Part shown: positions 51,034 to 59,949 of the stretch, piece after piece
Layout: every line of letters begins with the position of its first letter
Position numbering within the stretch: the stretch's first letter is position 1
Assembly: GCA_944346885.1 (NCBI GenBank)
Contig: CALVMR010000008.1
Location: 1 to 64,000 of the forward strand
DNA length: 64,000 bases
Source of the DNA: an uncultured Clostridia bacterium
Lineage (GTDB): Bacteria > Bacillota > Clostridia > Christensenellales > Borkfalkiaceae
Reading direction: 5' to 3'
The notes under the pieces: model-generated
The model's database searches: none
Seen by the model: the letters and a program-made list of their open reading frames with translations, nothing else
Told to the model about the DNA's origin: nothing
Position numbers and translations under genes: made by a program

Positions 51034-51999
51034 ATGAAAAAATTGGTATTGGGCATCGCATTGACGCTGGCACTGGGCGTGGGCGCGGCAGGGCTGATCG
51101 GCTGCGACGGAACGACCACCGCGTCCGGCAAGTTCGGCAGCTTTAAAAGCGAAGAGCAGGTATACGGCTTTTCCGCCGCCTCCGCCGCAACGGTGATCTC
51201 CGCCATGAACGGCGGACAGGCAGCCACGCTGGCAAAGGCAAAACACATTGCCTTTACCCCCGCCGCCGTAACGGACGAAGAGACGCTGAGCGAACTGAAC
51301 GGCTACATGATGCTGGTGGAAAGCCTGCTTTCGGACGGGGCGTTCGGCTTCCGTGAAAGCGCTTCCGACGAGGCGGGGTACGAAACCATGATGCGCGTAA
51401 CGTACAAAGACCTGACGGGCAACACCATCGGGTACACCATGTACTACAACGAAACGGTGATCGAAGAAGAGCACGAATGGGACGACGGCGAAGAAGAGAT
51501 CGAAACCACCAGCCGCATCGACGGCGTGCTGCGCATCGACGGCACCGATTACCCCATGCGCGGCATCTCCGAAAGCTCCACCGAGGGCGACGAAACGGAG
51601 AGCGAACACACCCTTACCGTAACGCTGGGCGAAAACGCGCGGCTGGTCGTGGAACAGGAAGTGGAGCAGGAACGCGGCGAAAACGAGCAGGAATACGCCT
51701 ATTCGCTGTATGAAAACAACGTACTTACCGAACGCAGCCTGTTTGAATACGAGCAGGAGCACGACGAAACCGAGATCTTGTTGCAGCAGAGCGTGCGCGG
51801 CGAAAACGGGCAGTACACCACACAGCTTTTCCGCTTTGACCGCGAAACGGAGCACGGGCGCGAATTTATCCGCATCCGCACCGGAGAGGGCGACAGCGAA
51901 AAAAGCTACGCGGTGCGCATCGTGGAAAACAGCGACGGCACCACCTCGTACGAATACAGCCTGACCGGAGGCGGCAAGTTCAACATGGGCCGCCGGTAA
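51034..51999 (+). CDS. Lipoprotein paralogous to the anti-sigma ectodomain
   Basis: 321 residues. Signal peptide with lipobox LIGC; mature part from ~25. It aligns along its length with the ectodomain of the 49557 gene: VYGFSAASAATVI, MLVESLLSDGAF, MRVTYKDLTGNTIGYTMYYNE, RIDGVLRIDGTDYPMRG, then Glu-rich strands. So the same fold is made once as a membrane-linked sensor and once as a free lipoprotein. Function unknown. GGAGGAA precedes ATG 51034. Confidence 0.82.
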   Translation: MKKLVLGIALTLALGVGAAGLIGCDGTTTASGKFGSFKSEEQVYGFSAASAATVISAMNGGQAATLAKAKHIAFTPAAVTDEETLSELNGYMMLVESLLSDGAFGFRESASDEAGYETMMRVTYKDLTGNTIGYTMYYNETVIEEEHEWDDGEEEIETTSRIDGVLRIDGTDYPMRGISESSTEGDETESEHTLTVTLGENARLVVEQEVEQERGENEQEYAYSLYENNVLTERSLFEYEQEHDETEILLQQSVRGENGQYTTQLFRFDRETEHGREFIRIRTGEGDSEKSYAVRIVENSDGTTSYEYSLTGGGKFNMGRR

Positions 52000-52027
52000 A
52001 CAAAAAAGCGGCACCCCCACCGCAGCA

Positions 52028-52141
52028 GCAAGCCCCACCGCGACGGCAAGCCCCGCACGGCAGAGCAAGCGCCCCGCAGCAAAGCAAGCCCCCCACCGCG
52101 ACGGCAAGCGCCGCACGGCAGAGCAAGCGCCCCGCAGCAAA
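52028..52141. repeat. Two tandem copies of a ~56-bp GC-rich unit
   Basis: Copies at 52028-52083 and 52084-52141 share the cores ACCGCGACGGCAAGC and GCACGGCAGAGCAAGCGCCC. The second merges into the terminator stem. Confidence 0.8.
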
Positions 52142-52165
52142 CGCTGCGGGGCGCATTCGTTTTTC
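52127..52165 (+). terminator. Terminator after the paralogous lipoprotein gene
   Basis: A 12-bp stem (52127-52138 with 52143-52154) followed by a T-rich stretch; convergent lacI-type gene lies beyond it. Confidence 0.82.
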
Positions 52166-52181
52166 TTTGCTTTTTCCTTTT

Positions 52182-53144
52182 TTAAACGGTTTCCCCTTCC
52201 ACAAAGAGGGTGGGCACCACGACCTTTTCTTCAAACGGTTCGCCGCGGATCTTTTTGAGGAGTTCAACGACGATCGCCTCCGAAAGTTTGTGGATATCCT
52301 GCCGGATAGACGTGATGCTCGGCCGCTGGATCCATGTGCCGATAATGCCGTCGTACGCGATCACTTTCAGCTGCTGCGGCACGGCGATGCCGCGCCCCTG
52401 CGCCTCGCGGCAGATACAATGCGCCAACACGTCGCCCGACGCAAAGATCCCGTCTGCATCGGGGAAGCGCGCAAAGTACTTTTCGGCAAACACCGCCTCT
52501 TCGCCGTGGCGGATCTCCTCGTACAGGCAGCGCTCTGCAAAGCCCAGCTTTTTCATGGCGTCACGGTATGCCGCCACGCGCTTTTCCACTTCGGAATGAA
52601 CGGACGGCTTGCCGCCGATGTACCCGATGCGCCGGCACCCCCGCTCCGCCAAAAGCTCTACCGCGCGATACGTGCTTTCGTAGTTATCGCTTGTGATGCA
52701 GGGGATCCCCTTTCCCAAATGCCGATCCAGCGTAACGATGGGATAGGAAGGCATGATGTCGTTGTGCTGATGGTGGGTGATGAAGATCGCCCCGTCCATG
52801 CGGTTTTGCGCCAAAAGATGGATGACGCTCTTTTCCTTTTCCACACTATCCTGCGAGCAAACGAGCATCATTTTATAGCCGCTGCGGTCGAGCATGTTTT
52901 CCAGCTCCTGCGCAACTTTGCTGAAAAAGGGATGGTGTATGGTGGGCACGAACAGCCCTACCACGCCCGAATGCTGCCTCTTTAAACTCTGCGCGCGGAA
53001 ATTCGGGCTGTAATTCAGCTCCTGCACGGCAGCCTGTACCTTGTGCCTCGCCTCTTCGGAAACATACCCGCTGCTGTTGAGCACGCGCGAAACGGTGCCG
53101 ATCCCGACGCCCGCGGCGCGCGCCACATCTTTGATCCCCGCCAT
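52182..53144 (-). CDS. LacI-family transcription regulator
   Basis: 320 residues. N-terminal helix-turn-helix IKDVARAAGVGIGTVSRVLN and the hinge helix region FRAQSLKRQHSGVVGL, then a periplasmic-binding-like sensor domain (CITSDNY; RIGYIGG; DGIFASGD; TSIRQDIHKL). Lies after the fructan genes in the same direction with GGAGGGC before ATG, so it likely senses a fructose-derived sugar and controls this locus. No operator is visible within the window, as the operon start is beyond its end. Confidence 0.92.
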   Translation of the reverse strand: MAGIKDVARAAGVGIGTVSRVLNSSGYVSEEARHKVQAAVQELNYSPNFRAQSLKRQHSGVVGLFVPTIHHPFFSKVAQELENMLDRSGYKMMLVCSQDSVEKEKSVIHLLAQNRMDGAIFITHHQHNDIMPSYPIVTLDRHLGKGIPCITSDNYESTYRAVELLAERGCRRIGYIGGKPSVHSEVEKRVAAYRDAMKKLGFAERCLYEEIRHGEEAVFAEKYFARFPDADGIFASGDVLAHCICREAQGRGIAVPQQLKVIAYDGIIGTWIQRPSITSIRQDIHKLSEAIVVELLKKIRGEPFEEKVVVPTLFVEGETV

Positions 53145-53202
53145 AAATGCCCTCCTGTTGCAAGTTGCGCCCGCTTATGCGAAGGATGCCCCCGCTGCAT
53201 AA

Positions 53203-53228
53203 GCAGGGCGCACGTTCGTGCGCCCTGC
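53203..53228 (-). terminator. Hairpin between the binding lipoprotein and the lacI-type gene
   Basis: Perfect 12-bp stem (53203-53214 with 53217-53228). No strong T run, so it may only limit read-through or protect the upstream message. Confidence 0.5.
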
Positions 53229-53246
53229 GCTGTGCCTCGGTTCCGC

Positions 53247-55457
53247 TCAGGAAGCGGAATAACTGTTGACGCCGAGCACCCAAGCGATCTGCACTTCGCC
53301 CAAGCTGACGCCGTTTACTTTGCCGTTTTGCACGGTGTCATAGAGGTTTTGATAATCGGGCTCGGTCTCGTAATAGGTGATCACGTCGTCAAAGAACGCA
53401 TGCCCCCAAGAGCCGCCGCCTTCGTCCACGAGCTCGATGTACAGCTTTTCGCCGATATAACCGCTCAGATCCATGGCGTACACCGCCATATCCGCCCAAG
53501 ACCCCTCGGTGATATCGGGGAAACTAGGGGAATCATTAAAGCGGCTCTCCCGATACAGCGCGATCTGCGTGCCGTCTGCCTTGTACACCGCGACCGCCGC
53601 CGCGTTGCCGCCCATCTTGACGCTGATCCAGCCCGAACCGCCCAACGTAAAGGTGGTGGACCGCACGCGCCATGCGCCTGCTTCTGCTACGCCGGTGTTC
53701 CAGCCGTCCAGATGGTAACTGCCGCTCCTGTTATAAGGGAGCTCTTCTCCCCAGTAGGTTTCGGCGTCGATGACGCCCGCGGGATGCCCCGCCGCGTACG
53801 CCCAGCCGTCGGTGAGCACCGTCCAGCCAGTCAGATCGCCCGTTTCAAAGCCGCCGTTCGCAACTTGATTGGTTCCGTCGTACACGAGCACTTTGAACTG
53901 CGCCTCGGCGGACTGCGAACCGTACGTCGCTTTGTAGGTGACGACGTAGGTGCCCTCTTCGCTCATATCGAAGGCGCTAAACCCGCTCGTTACCGTATCC
54001 GTTCCGTCCGAAACGGAGGCGATAGCGATGGAAATGCCCTCCGTGTTGCCCGCAAATGCCGCCGCCGCTTCCGAAAGGTACGCCGTCAGATCGACGGAGG
54101 CGGAGGCGGAAGGATTGATCACCTTGTTCTCCACATAATCGGTAAACACGACCGTAGGGAGCGGGAACGGATAAGGGTAGTTCGCATAGTATTCGCGCAG
54201 GTGATCCAAATCGTTGTATCTGGTCGTATACGTTTCGTTGAGGACGGCGTTGTACTGTTCCAGTTCCAAAGCCTCCACATCTTCATCGGTCAGCGAGCAG
54301 CGGAAATCGTCTACATTGATAAACGCAAAGCCGCTGGTCGAATTGTTGTCTACGACCTTGATGTAGAGCACATCGCCGATGTAGTCGCTCGCATCGACGT
54401 ACACGCGCAGCAGCGTGAGCGGAAGGTTCGGGTCGTGGAAGTAATCGTTCTCCACTTTAATGAGCTCGTCGCCCGTATCCGCATCGCAGATCGCCACATA
54501 GCAGCGGTTGTTGCCCGCGCCGATCATAAAGGTGATCCAGCCGTCGCCCCCAAGCGTGAACTTGGTGGAACGGATAGAGCCCGTGGCGCTCTCCACAATG
54601 GCGCCGTTGTTGTTGCCGTCTAAGTAATAATCGCCGTGGCCGTACACGCGGCGCTCCTCCGCCCAGTACCCCTGCGAAGTGGGGATAACGCTGTTCCCGG
54701 AAGTGAAGGCATCCCCTTCCAGCACCAGCCAGCTGGTCAGATCGCCCGTTTCAAAGTCGCCGTTGCGAACGGTTTCTTCGGTCGGATCCTCCTCAAACGA
54801 AGGGGCGCCGTACTCGGCAAGCTGGTCCGCCCGTTCCTGTTCGTATTTTTCAACGTCCGCTTCGGTTGCGCACATAACAAAGTCGTCCAAATTGACGTAG
54901 CCGTACTCGTCCGCATCGCCCTTATCGTTGTCGGTAATCACGATCGTAACGGTCTTGCCGATGTGCTCGGAAAGATCGACGACCTTGCGGATGAGCTGAT
55001 CGGTAATGAACGGCTCGTCGAAATCGGTGTTCGTGACCGTTGCAAGCACGTTTTTGCCGGAAAGGAACTGCACATAGATGTTTTCGCCGTTTTTGGCGGC
55101 GCCCATCTTGAAGGCGATCTTGCCCGTCCCCGAAAGGATGAACGGATCGGAAGTGAGCGTGCCGACCATCTGCGACGTGCCGCCCGAAAGACCGCTGAAC
55201 CAGTAGTCTCCCGTCTTATCCACGAAGACCTTGTTCACCTCTTCATCGTCCACCACGCCGCGCGCACTGAACGCCGTGCCGCTGCGCGTCCAACCCGTCC
55301 AGGTAGACTCGTCGGCATTTTCCTCGAACCCGCCGTTGACGATATTGTCCGCGGCGGGCTTGCCGTTATCGCCTTCGGCGCATGCCGCAAACAGTACTGC
55401 CGCGAGCCCGAAAACGGCTACCATCACACACAACAAGATTTTTTTGACGATTTTCAT
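53247..55457 (-). CDS. Lipoprotein with three CBM-like modules (fructan binding)
   Basis: 736 residues. Lipobox LFAAC (Cys26). Three related modules begin with NGGFE or NGDFE followed by a W (near residues 41, 231 and 540), contain the pattern FxLGGxGWIxxxxG, and end with strands such as GYVNLDDFVMC. The same module stands at the N-terminus of the GH32 lipoprotein next to it, so binding to the same polymer (levan or inulin type) is likely. A bacterial Ig-like segment (~430-530, DMSEEGTYVVTYKATYG) separates modules two and three. No catalytic motif. Confidence 0.8.
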   Translation of the reverse strand: MKIVKKILLCVMVAVFGLAAVLFAACAEGDNGKPAADNIVNGGFEENADESTWTGWTRSGTAFSARGVVDDEEVNKVFVDKTGDYWFSGLSGGTSQMVGTLTSDPFILSGTGKIAFKMGAAKNGENIYVQFLSGKNVLATVTNTDFDEPFITDQLIRKVVDLSEHIGKTVTIVITDNDKGDADEYGYVNLDDFVMCATEADVEKYEQERADQLAEYGAPSFEEDPTEETVRNGDFETGDLTSWLVLEGDAFTSGNSVIPTSQGYWAEERRVYGHGDYYLDGNNNGAIVESATGSIRSTKFTLGGDGWITFMIGAGNNRCYVAICDADTGDELIKVENDYFHDPNLPLTLLRVYVDASDYIGDVLYIKVVDNNSTSGFAFINVDDFRCSLTDEDVEALELEQYNAVLNETYTTRYNDLDHLREYYANYPYPFPLPTVVFTDYVENKVINPSASASVDLTAYLSEAAAAFAGNTEGISIAIASVSDGTDTVTSGFSAFDMSEEGTYVVTYKATYGSQSAEAQFKVLVYDGTNQVANGGFETGDLTGWTVLTDGWAYAAGHPAGVIDAETYWGEELPYNRSGSYHLDGWNTGVAEAGAWRVRSTTFTLGGSGWISVKMGGNAAAVAVYKADGTQIALYRESRFNDSPSFPDITEGSWADMAVYAMDLSGYIGEKLYIELVDEGGGSWGHAFFDDVITYYETEPDYQNLYDTVQNGKVNGVSLGEVQIAWVLGVNSYSAS

Positions 55458-55480
55458 TTTTCCCTCCTGAAAATCAGTTT

Positions 55481-57556
55481 TTAATTTACTTCGATCGTAT
55501 ATTTGCGGGCGCTGCGCACTTGCGCGCTGCCGCCTTCGCTGTAAAAGGCAACGCCCTCGTCGGCGGCGCCCGCGTAGATGTTGGCGGTCATCGTGGCTTC
55601 GCCGCCGTTGATGAACACTTCCATGCTCGTGTTATCCAAAAAGATGCGGAAGGTGATGTTGCCGTCTTGATCCGGCTGCACCGCCACGCACCGCGTTGCC
55701 GCGTTTTGCTCTGCGCCCGTGATGAGCGCGCCCGAACGGCTCCGATCCAGCACCACGGTGCCGGACGCGGCGTCGTAATACAGCAGCGTTTCGTTGAACA
55801 TGCCCTTGAACAGCTTTACGCCCGCGCGCTGCGCCGTGCCGACGTGCAGCGTAAAGGAGATCTCGGAAGTATCCCCCGCGAACGAAGCGACGTCCTTTTC
55901 TTCGCCGTTGAGCGAAAGCTCGTCTAGATCGGCTTGGTCTTTGCGGTACTTTTCGATCTCGCGCACGGGGGCTTGGTACAGCTTTCCGTCCTTTACGGTC
56001 AGCTCGCGGGGGAGGATCATCGCCCCCGTCCAGCCGTCGCTCTGCGTGGGCAGCGTCCGATCCCACATCTGCATCCACGCCGTCATCACCGTTCTGCCGT
56101 CCGGCAGCTTCATGGTCTGTGCGGCGTAAAAATCGAAGCCGCCGTCGATCTCGCGCATGCTTTCGTACGAAAACTTGCCCGTTTGGTAATCCACCGTGCC
56201 CACCATGTATACGACGGAGTGCAGGTTTTGGAACAGGTTGCCCTGCTGCTCCAAGTTCTGCGGGCTGCAAATGAGGATCTGCTGCCCGCCGATCTCGGCA
56301 AAGGCGGGGCACTCGTACACGCCGTTCAAAGCGTAATAGTTCTCCCCCTGCGGGTCGGAAGAATTGAGCATGGTCCCCACATACGACCAGCTGCGCAGCG
56401 TGGAAGACTTGTACAGCGCCAAATTGCCGTTGCCCCCCTTCCGCGTGCCGATGATGCAGTAGTAAGTGCCGTCCTTTTCGTACACGTACGGGTCGCGGAA
56501 ATCGACGGTGCTCAGCCCCGCGCCCACCTCCGCGGTGGAAATAACGGGGTTTGCGCCGATCTTGATAAAGTTTACGCCGTCCTCCGAATAGGCAAGGCAC
56601 TGCTGCTGCGCGCCGCTCTTTTCCACGCCGGTGTACAGCAGCCACAGCGCGCCGTCTCGCTCGATCGCCGAACCGCTGAAACAGCCGGAACCGTCGTCGT
56701 ACGGCATATCGGGCGCCAGCGCCACGGGCTGATACTCCCATTTGACCATATCCTCGCTCGTTACATGCCCCCAATGCATGGGTCCCCACGAGGCGGCATA
56801 CGGATTGTGCTGATAAAACAGGTGTATCTTCCCGTTGTAGTAGCTGAACCCGTTCGGGTCGTTCATCCAGCCGATCTGCGGCATCACATGGTAGCTGTGC
56901 CGCTTATCCTGCCGCACGCCGACGGAATAGCGCTCGATGTACTTGTTGGCTTTGTACAACGCGGCGGAAGTTTCTTCGGCACCTTCGTACCCGACCACGA
57001 AATCATCTGCGTTGATGTAGTTGTACCCGTCGCTGCCTTCGTCGTTATCAACGATTTTGATCCGCACTTTTTCACCTATATGGCCGCTGCCGTCCAAAAT
57101 GACGCGGTGCAGACTGTTCGCCATGTTCGCCTCGTCAAATTCATCGTTCGCGCGTACAGCCAGTTCCTCTTTGTTTTTTTCGTCTACCAGCGCAACATAG
57201 CAATGCTGCGTGTTCTTCCCCGCGCCGATCAAAAAGCCGACCAGCCCGTTGCCGCCCAAAACGAAAGGTTCGCTGAGCAGGTACCCCGTGGCGGAAGGAT
57301 CGGCGCTTGCCTCGCCGTCGAAGAAAAAATCTCCCTGCTGGTTGTAATAGTTGCCGTACTTATCATACAGCTCGTAAGAAACGCCGTCTTTGGTAAACGC
57401 GTCTCCGTGCGCCTCCCAGCCTTTGAGCGTGCCCGTTTCAAAGCCGCCGTTGGTGACCGAACTGTTTGCTTCGCCGCACCCGGCGAGGCACCCCATCGCC
57501 CCGAAGCAGCCTGCCAGCATCAGCGCGCCGAAGCGCTTTTTTGTACTGTTTTTCAT
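55481..57556 (-). CDS. GH32 fructan hydrolase, lipoprotein with N-terminal CBM-like module
   Basis: 691 residues. Lipobox CLAGC (Cys27). Residues ~35-190 are a NGGFE-type module as in the neighbouring lipoprotein. GH32 catalytic part from ~215: nucleophile Asp in GWMNDPNG (230-236), FRDP (353-356), and acid/base Glu in YECPAF (~415). A C-terminal beta-sandwich follows (TSMEVFINGG near the end). All three catalytic residues are there, so it should cleave beta-fructosides outside the cell. ATG 57556 with GAGGAATAG upstream; 8 nt after the next GH32 gene. Confidence 0.95.
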   Translation of the reverse strand: MKNSTKKRFGALMLAGCFGAMGCLAGCGEANSSVTNGGFETGTLKGWEAHGDAFTKDGVSYELYDKYGNYYNQQGDFFFDGEASADPSATGYLLSEPFVLGGNGLVGFLIGAGKNTQHCYVALVDEKNKEELAVRANDEFDEANMANSLHRVILDGSGHIGEKVRIKIVDNDEGSDGYNYINADDFVVGYEGAEETSAALYKANKYIERYSVGVRQDKRHSYHVMPQIGWMNDPNGFSYYNGKIHLFYQHNPYAASWGPMHWGHVTSEDMVKWEYQPVALAPDMPYDDGSGCFSGSAIERDGALWLLYTGVEKSGAQQQCLAYSEDGVNFIKIGANPVISTAEVGAGLSTVDFRDPYVYEKDGTYYCIIGTRKGGNGNLALYKSSTLRSWSYVGTMLNSSDPQGENYYALNGVYECPAFAEIGGQQILICSPQNLEQQGNLFQNLHSVVYMVGTVDYQTGKFSYESMREIDGGFDFYAAQTMKLPDGRTVMTAWMQMWDRTLPTQSDGWTGAMILPRELTVKDGKLYQAPVREIEKYRKDQADLDELSLNGEEKDVASFAGDTSEISFTLHVGTAQRAGVKLFKGMFNETLLYYDAASGTVVLDRSRSGALITGAEQNAATRCVAVQPDQDGNITFRIFLDNTSMEVFINGGEATMTANIYAGAADEGVAFYSEGGSAQVRSARKYTIEVN

Positions 57557-57564
57557 ACTATTCC

Positions 57565-59943
57565 TCAATAAATGGAGCGGACCGAGCACACTTGCAGCGA
57601 TTCAATGACCACATCCCCTTCCGCAAACAGTTCGATGCCCGTAGACTCGAACGCCGCATAGGAGCGGATGGAGAGCGCCTTCGTTTCGTTGAAGAACGCC
57701 TCTACCAAAGAGCGGTCAATGTAGATCTCCGCGGAGAGCTTGCCGTCTTCCAGCGCCAGCGCGCCGCTGGTGCTCGCATTGGCGGCGGTATCGCCCTTGT
57801 TCAGCGTTGCCCCCGTAATGTTCGCCTGCGCCACGTTGTAGGTGTAGCTCGTTTGGTCCAGCCCGTCTCTCCCGCACTTGACGCGGATCCCGAAGGAGGT
57901 CGCCGACGTGTTGCGGAAGGTAACGCGGAGGCAGAGCATGTCTTCATCGACGCCGCCGAGCAGTTCGTTTGCTTCGGCAACGCTGAGATCTTCCCCGGAA
58001 ACGAGCTCGGTTTCGTACTCTTGCAGCGCGTCCACGGGCTCTACTTTGAGGTCCGTGCCCTCGTCGTTGAGCCAGATCCTGCGCGCCAGCCCGACGCAGC
58101 ACGCCCAGCCCGAAGCCGCCACATCGCCCGCGCCGCGGTAATCTTGCATGACGCTGAACAGATACGCCTCGCCGCTGACCGGATCGATGAACGCGCTCGG
58201 CCCCGTAAAGACGTTGCTGCCGTAGTCGATCATGCGCGGGTTGCCCGCAAAGTCTGCATCCGGCGTGAATTTGCCCGTCGAAAGGTCAAAATCGCCGATG
58301 AAATAATAGATCTTGTTATCCGCCGTGGACGCGGGCGCGGGGCTGATGATGAACACATACTTTTCTGCCGTGCCCGCCTCGTTGGTGAGGGGCAGCAGCA
58401 GAGGCAGCTCCCAAGAAGTGCCCATCCAGCTCGGCTGGTTATCCAGCGTATACACGGGGCCGCGGTACTGCCAGTTCATGTTGATATCGTCGTTTTCGTA
58501 ATCGACGGTGAGCGTGGTCGTGGTGAACAGAAGCGCCGTGCCGCCCGAAGAGGTCGTGCTGCCCGAACAGACGAGCATGCACCACGTATCGCCCTCCTTC
58601 CAAAGGTGCGCGTCACGGAATTCGCCCGTTCTGCCCCACCCGGACTGCTGCGCAACGGCGAGATCTTCGCACACGATCCAATCTTTGAGGTAGGGATCGT
58701 CGGGGTCGGCGGGATAGGCGCTGCCGAGGTTTTGGTTGGAGATCAGCCCGTCCTTGGCAAAGCTGTCGTTACCTGCCGTAAAGAAGAGCACGGGCACGCC
58801 GTTCGAATCGTACGTTGCGCCGCCGGACCACACGCCGTCCGGGCAGACGGAGCCGTCCGTCGGGGTGATCACTTCGGGCATCGGCTTCCAGTTCACCATG
58901 TCGTCGCTGACGAGGTGCCCCCAGCAGATCTGCTTCCAGTACGGGCCCGCAATGTTGTACTGGAAAAAGAGGTGGTACACGCCCTTGTAATAGATGGGCG
59001 CGTGCGGCTCGTTCATCCACATTTGATACGGGCCGCCGTGGTACTGCGTTTTGTAAATATCGTCCGTAAGAATGTTTTGCAGCGTGATGTCTTCGTACGC
59101 GATCTCCGGGCTGCCGTGTTCGGCATAATACTCGGAAATGTACTCTTCGCCGATCACCTCGTCGTAGAGCTTCACCTCGTCGATCATGCCGGAGAGCATG
59201 TTCTCCGAAGCGGTTTGGTTGGAGTTGGGGTAGCTGTTCCGCCCGATGTACAGCGGTTCGTCGTACGCGCGGGCGATCTCCGCGCCCTCGAAAAAGGTAT
59301 CGGCGGCTACCAGTTCTCCGTTGAGGTACAGCCGCATTTCGCCCGCGGCGCCGTCAAACTGCGCCACAACGTAATTCCACTCGTACTTGTTCAGGCGCGC
59401 GCTGCCGCTCCAAATGCTCAGCCAGCGGTCGCCGATGCCGACCTGGAAGCTCAGTTCGCCGTACCGCCAGTAACCGAGCAAAAAGCCCTGGCTATCCCGC
59501 TTATAGTACTGCGACACGATGCCCGTCAAATGCTCCGTGCCGTTTTCCTTGGCGTTGGGGTCGTCCCACTCGAACATGCGCGGCGCAACATAGGCGCTGA
59601 CCGTAAAGCTGCTGCCGTATACGCGGATATCCGTGTAATCGTATTCGATGTAGTTGGAATACCCGTCAAACAAAATGCTTCCGCCCACGGCGCCGCTTTC
59701 GCGCCACTGCGGGTCTTCCGAATTTTTGAATTGCGCGTCGTTAAAAACGTAACGGATCTCCTCTTTGCCGAGGTGGCGGGAGGAATCAGAGACCTCTTTC
59801 CCCTTCCCCTCCTCGAAGGCGACGTGCAGCATGAGGCTGTCTGCATACGGGTCGTCCGAGCAGCCCGTAAGCAGGCAGGCGCCGCAAACGGCAAGCGCCA
59901 AAGCCAGCGCAAGCGTGCAAAGCAGTGCGAGTTTCTTTTTCAT
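57565..59943 (-). CDS. GH32-like lipoprotein with N-terminal LamG-type domain and Glu at the nucleophile position
   Basis: 792 residues. Lipobox LLTGC (Cys28). Residues ~35-270 are a LamG/concanavalin-type domain (DSLMLHVAFEEGKG, YIEYDYTDI, SFTVSAYV, RLYLNGELV, GMIDEVKLYDE). GH32 part from ~300: MWMNEPHAPIYYKGVYHLFFQ, where the nucleophile Asp of WMNDPNG is Glu312; FRDAHLW (442-448) keeps the stabiliser Asp; SWELPLL (~510-516) keeps the acid/base Glu. C-terminal sandwich with YIDRSLVEAFFN. The change may mark a subfamily with altered reaction or a non-cleaving binder. Confidence 0.88.
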   Translation of the reverse strand: MKKKLALLCTLALALALAVCGACLLTGCSDDPYADSLMLHVAFEEGKGKEVSDSSRHLGKEEIRYVFNDAQFKNSEDPQWRESGAVGGSILFDGYSNYIEYDYTDIRVYGSSFTVSAYVAPRMFEWDDPNAKENGTEHLTGIVSQYYKRDSQGFLLGYWRYGELSFQVGIGDRWLSIWSGSARLNKYEWNYVVAQFDGAAGEMRLYLNGELVAADTFFEGAEIARAYDEPLYIGRNSYPNSNQTASENMLSGMIDEVKLYDEVIGEEYISEYYAEHGSPEIAYEDITLQNILTDDIYKTQYHGGPYQMWMNEPHAPIYYKGVYHLFFQYNIAGPYWKQICWGHLVSDDMVNWKPMPEVITPTDGSVCPDGVWSGGATYDSNGVPVLFFTAGNDSFAKDGLISNQNLGSAYPADPDDPYLKDWIVCEDLAVAQQSGWGRTGEFRDAHLWKEGDTWCMLVCSGSTTSSGGTALLFTTTTLTVDYENDDINMNWQYRGPVYTLDNQPSWMGTSWELPLLLPLTNEAGTAEKYVFIISPAPASTADNKIYYFIGDFDLSTGKFTPDADFAGNPRMIDYGSNVFTGPSAFIDPVSGEAYLFSVMQDYRGAGDVAASGWACCVGLARRIWLNDEGTDLKVEPVDALQEYETELVSGEDLSVAEANELLGGVDEDMLCLRVTFRNTSATSFGIRVKCGRDGLDQTSYTYNVAQANITGATLNKGDTAANASTSGALALEDGKLSAEIYIDRSLVEAFFNETKALSIRSYAAFESTGIELFAEGDVVIESLQVCSVRSIY

Positions 59944-59949
59944 CCGAAT

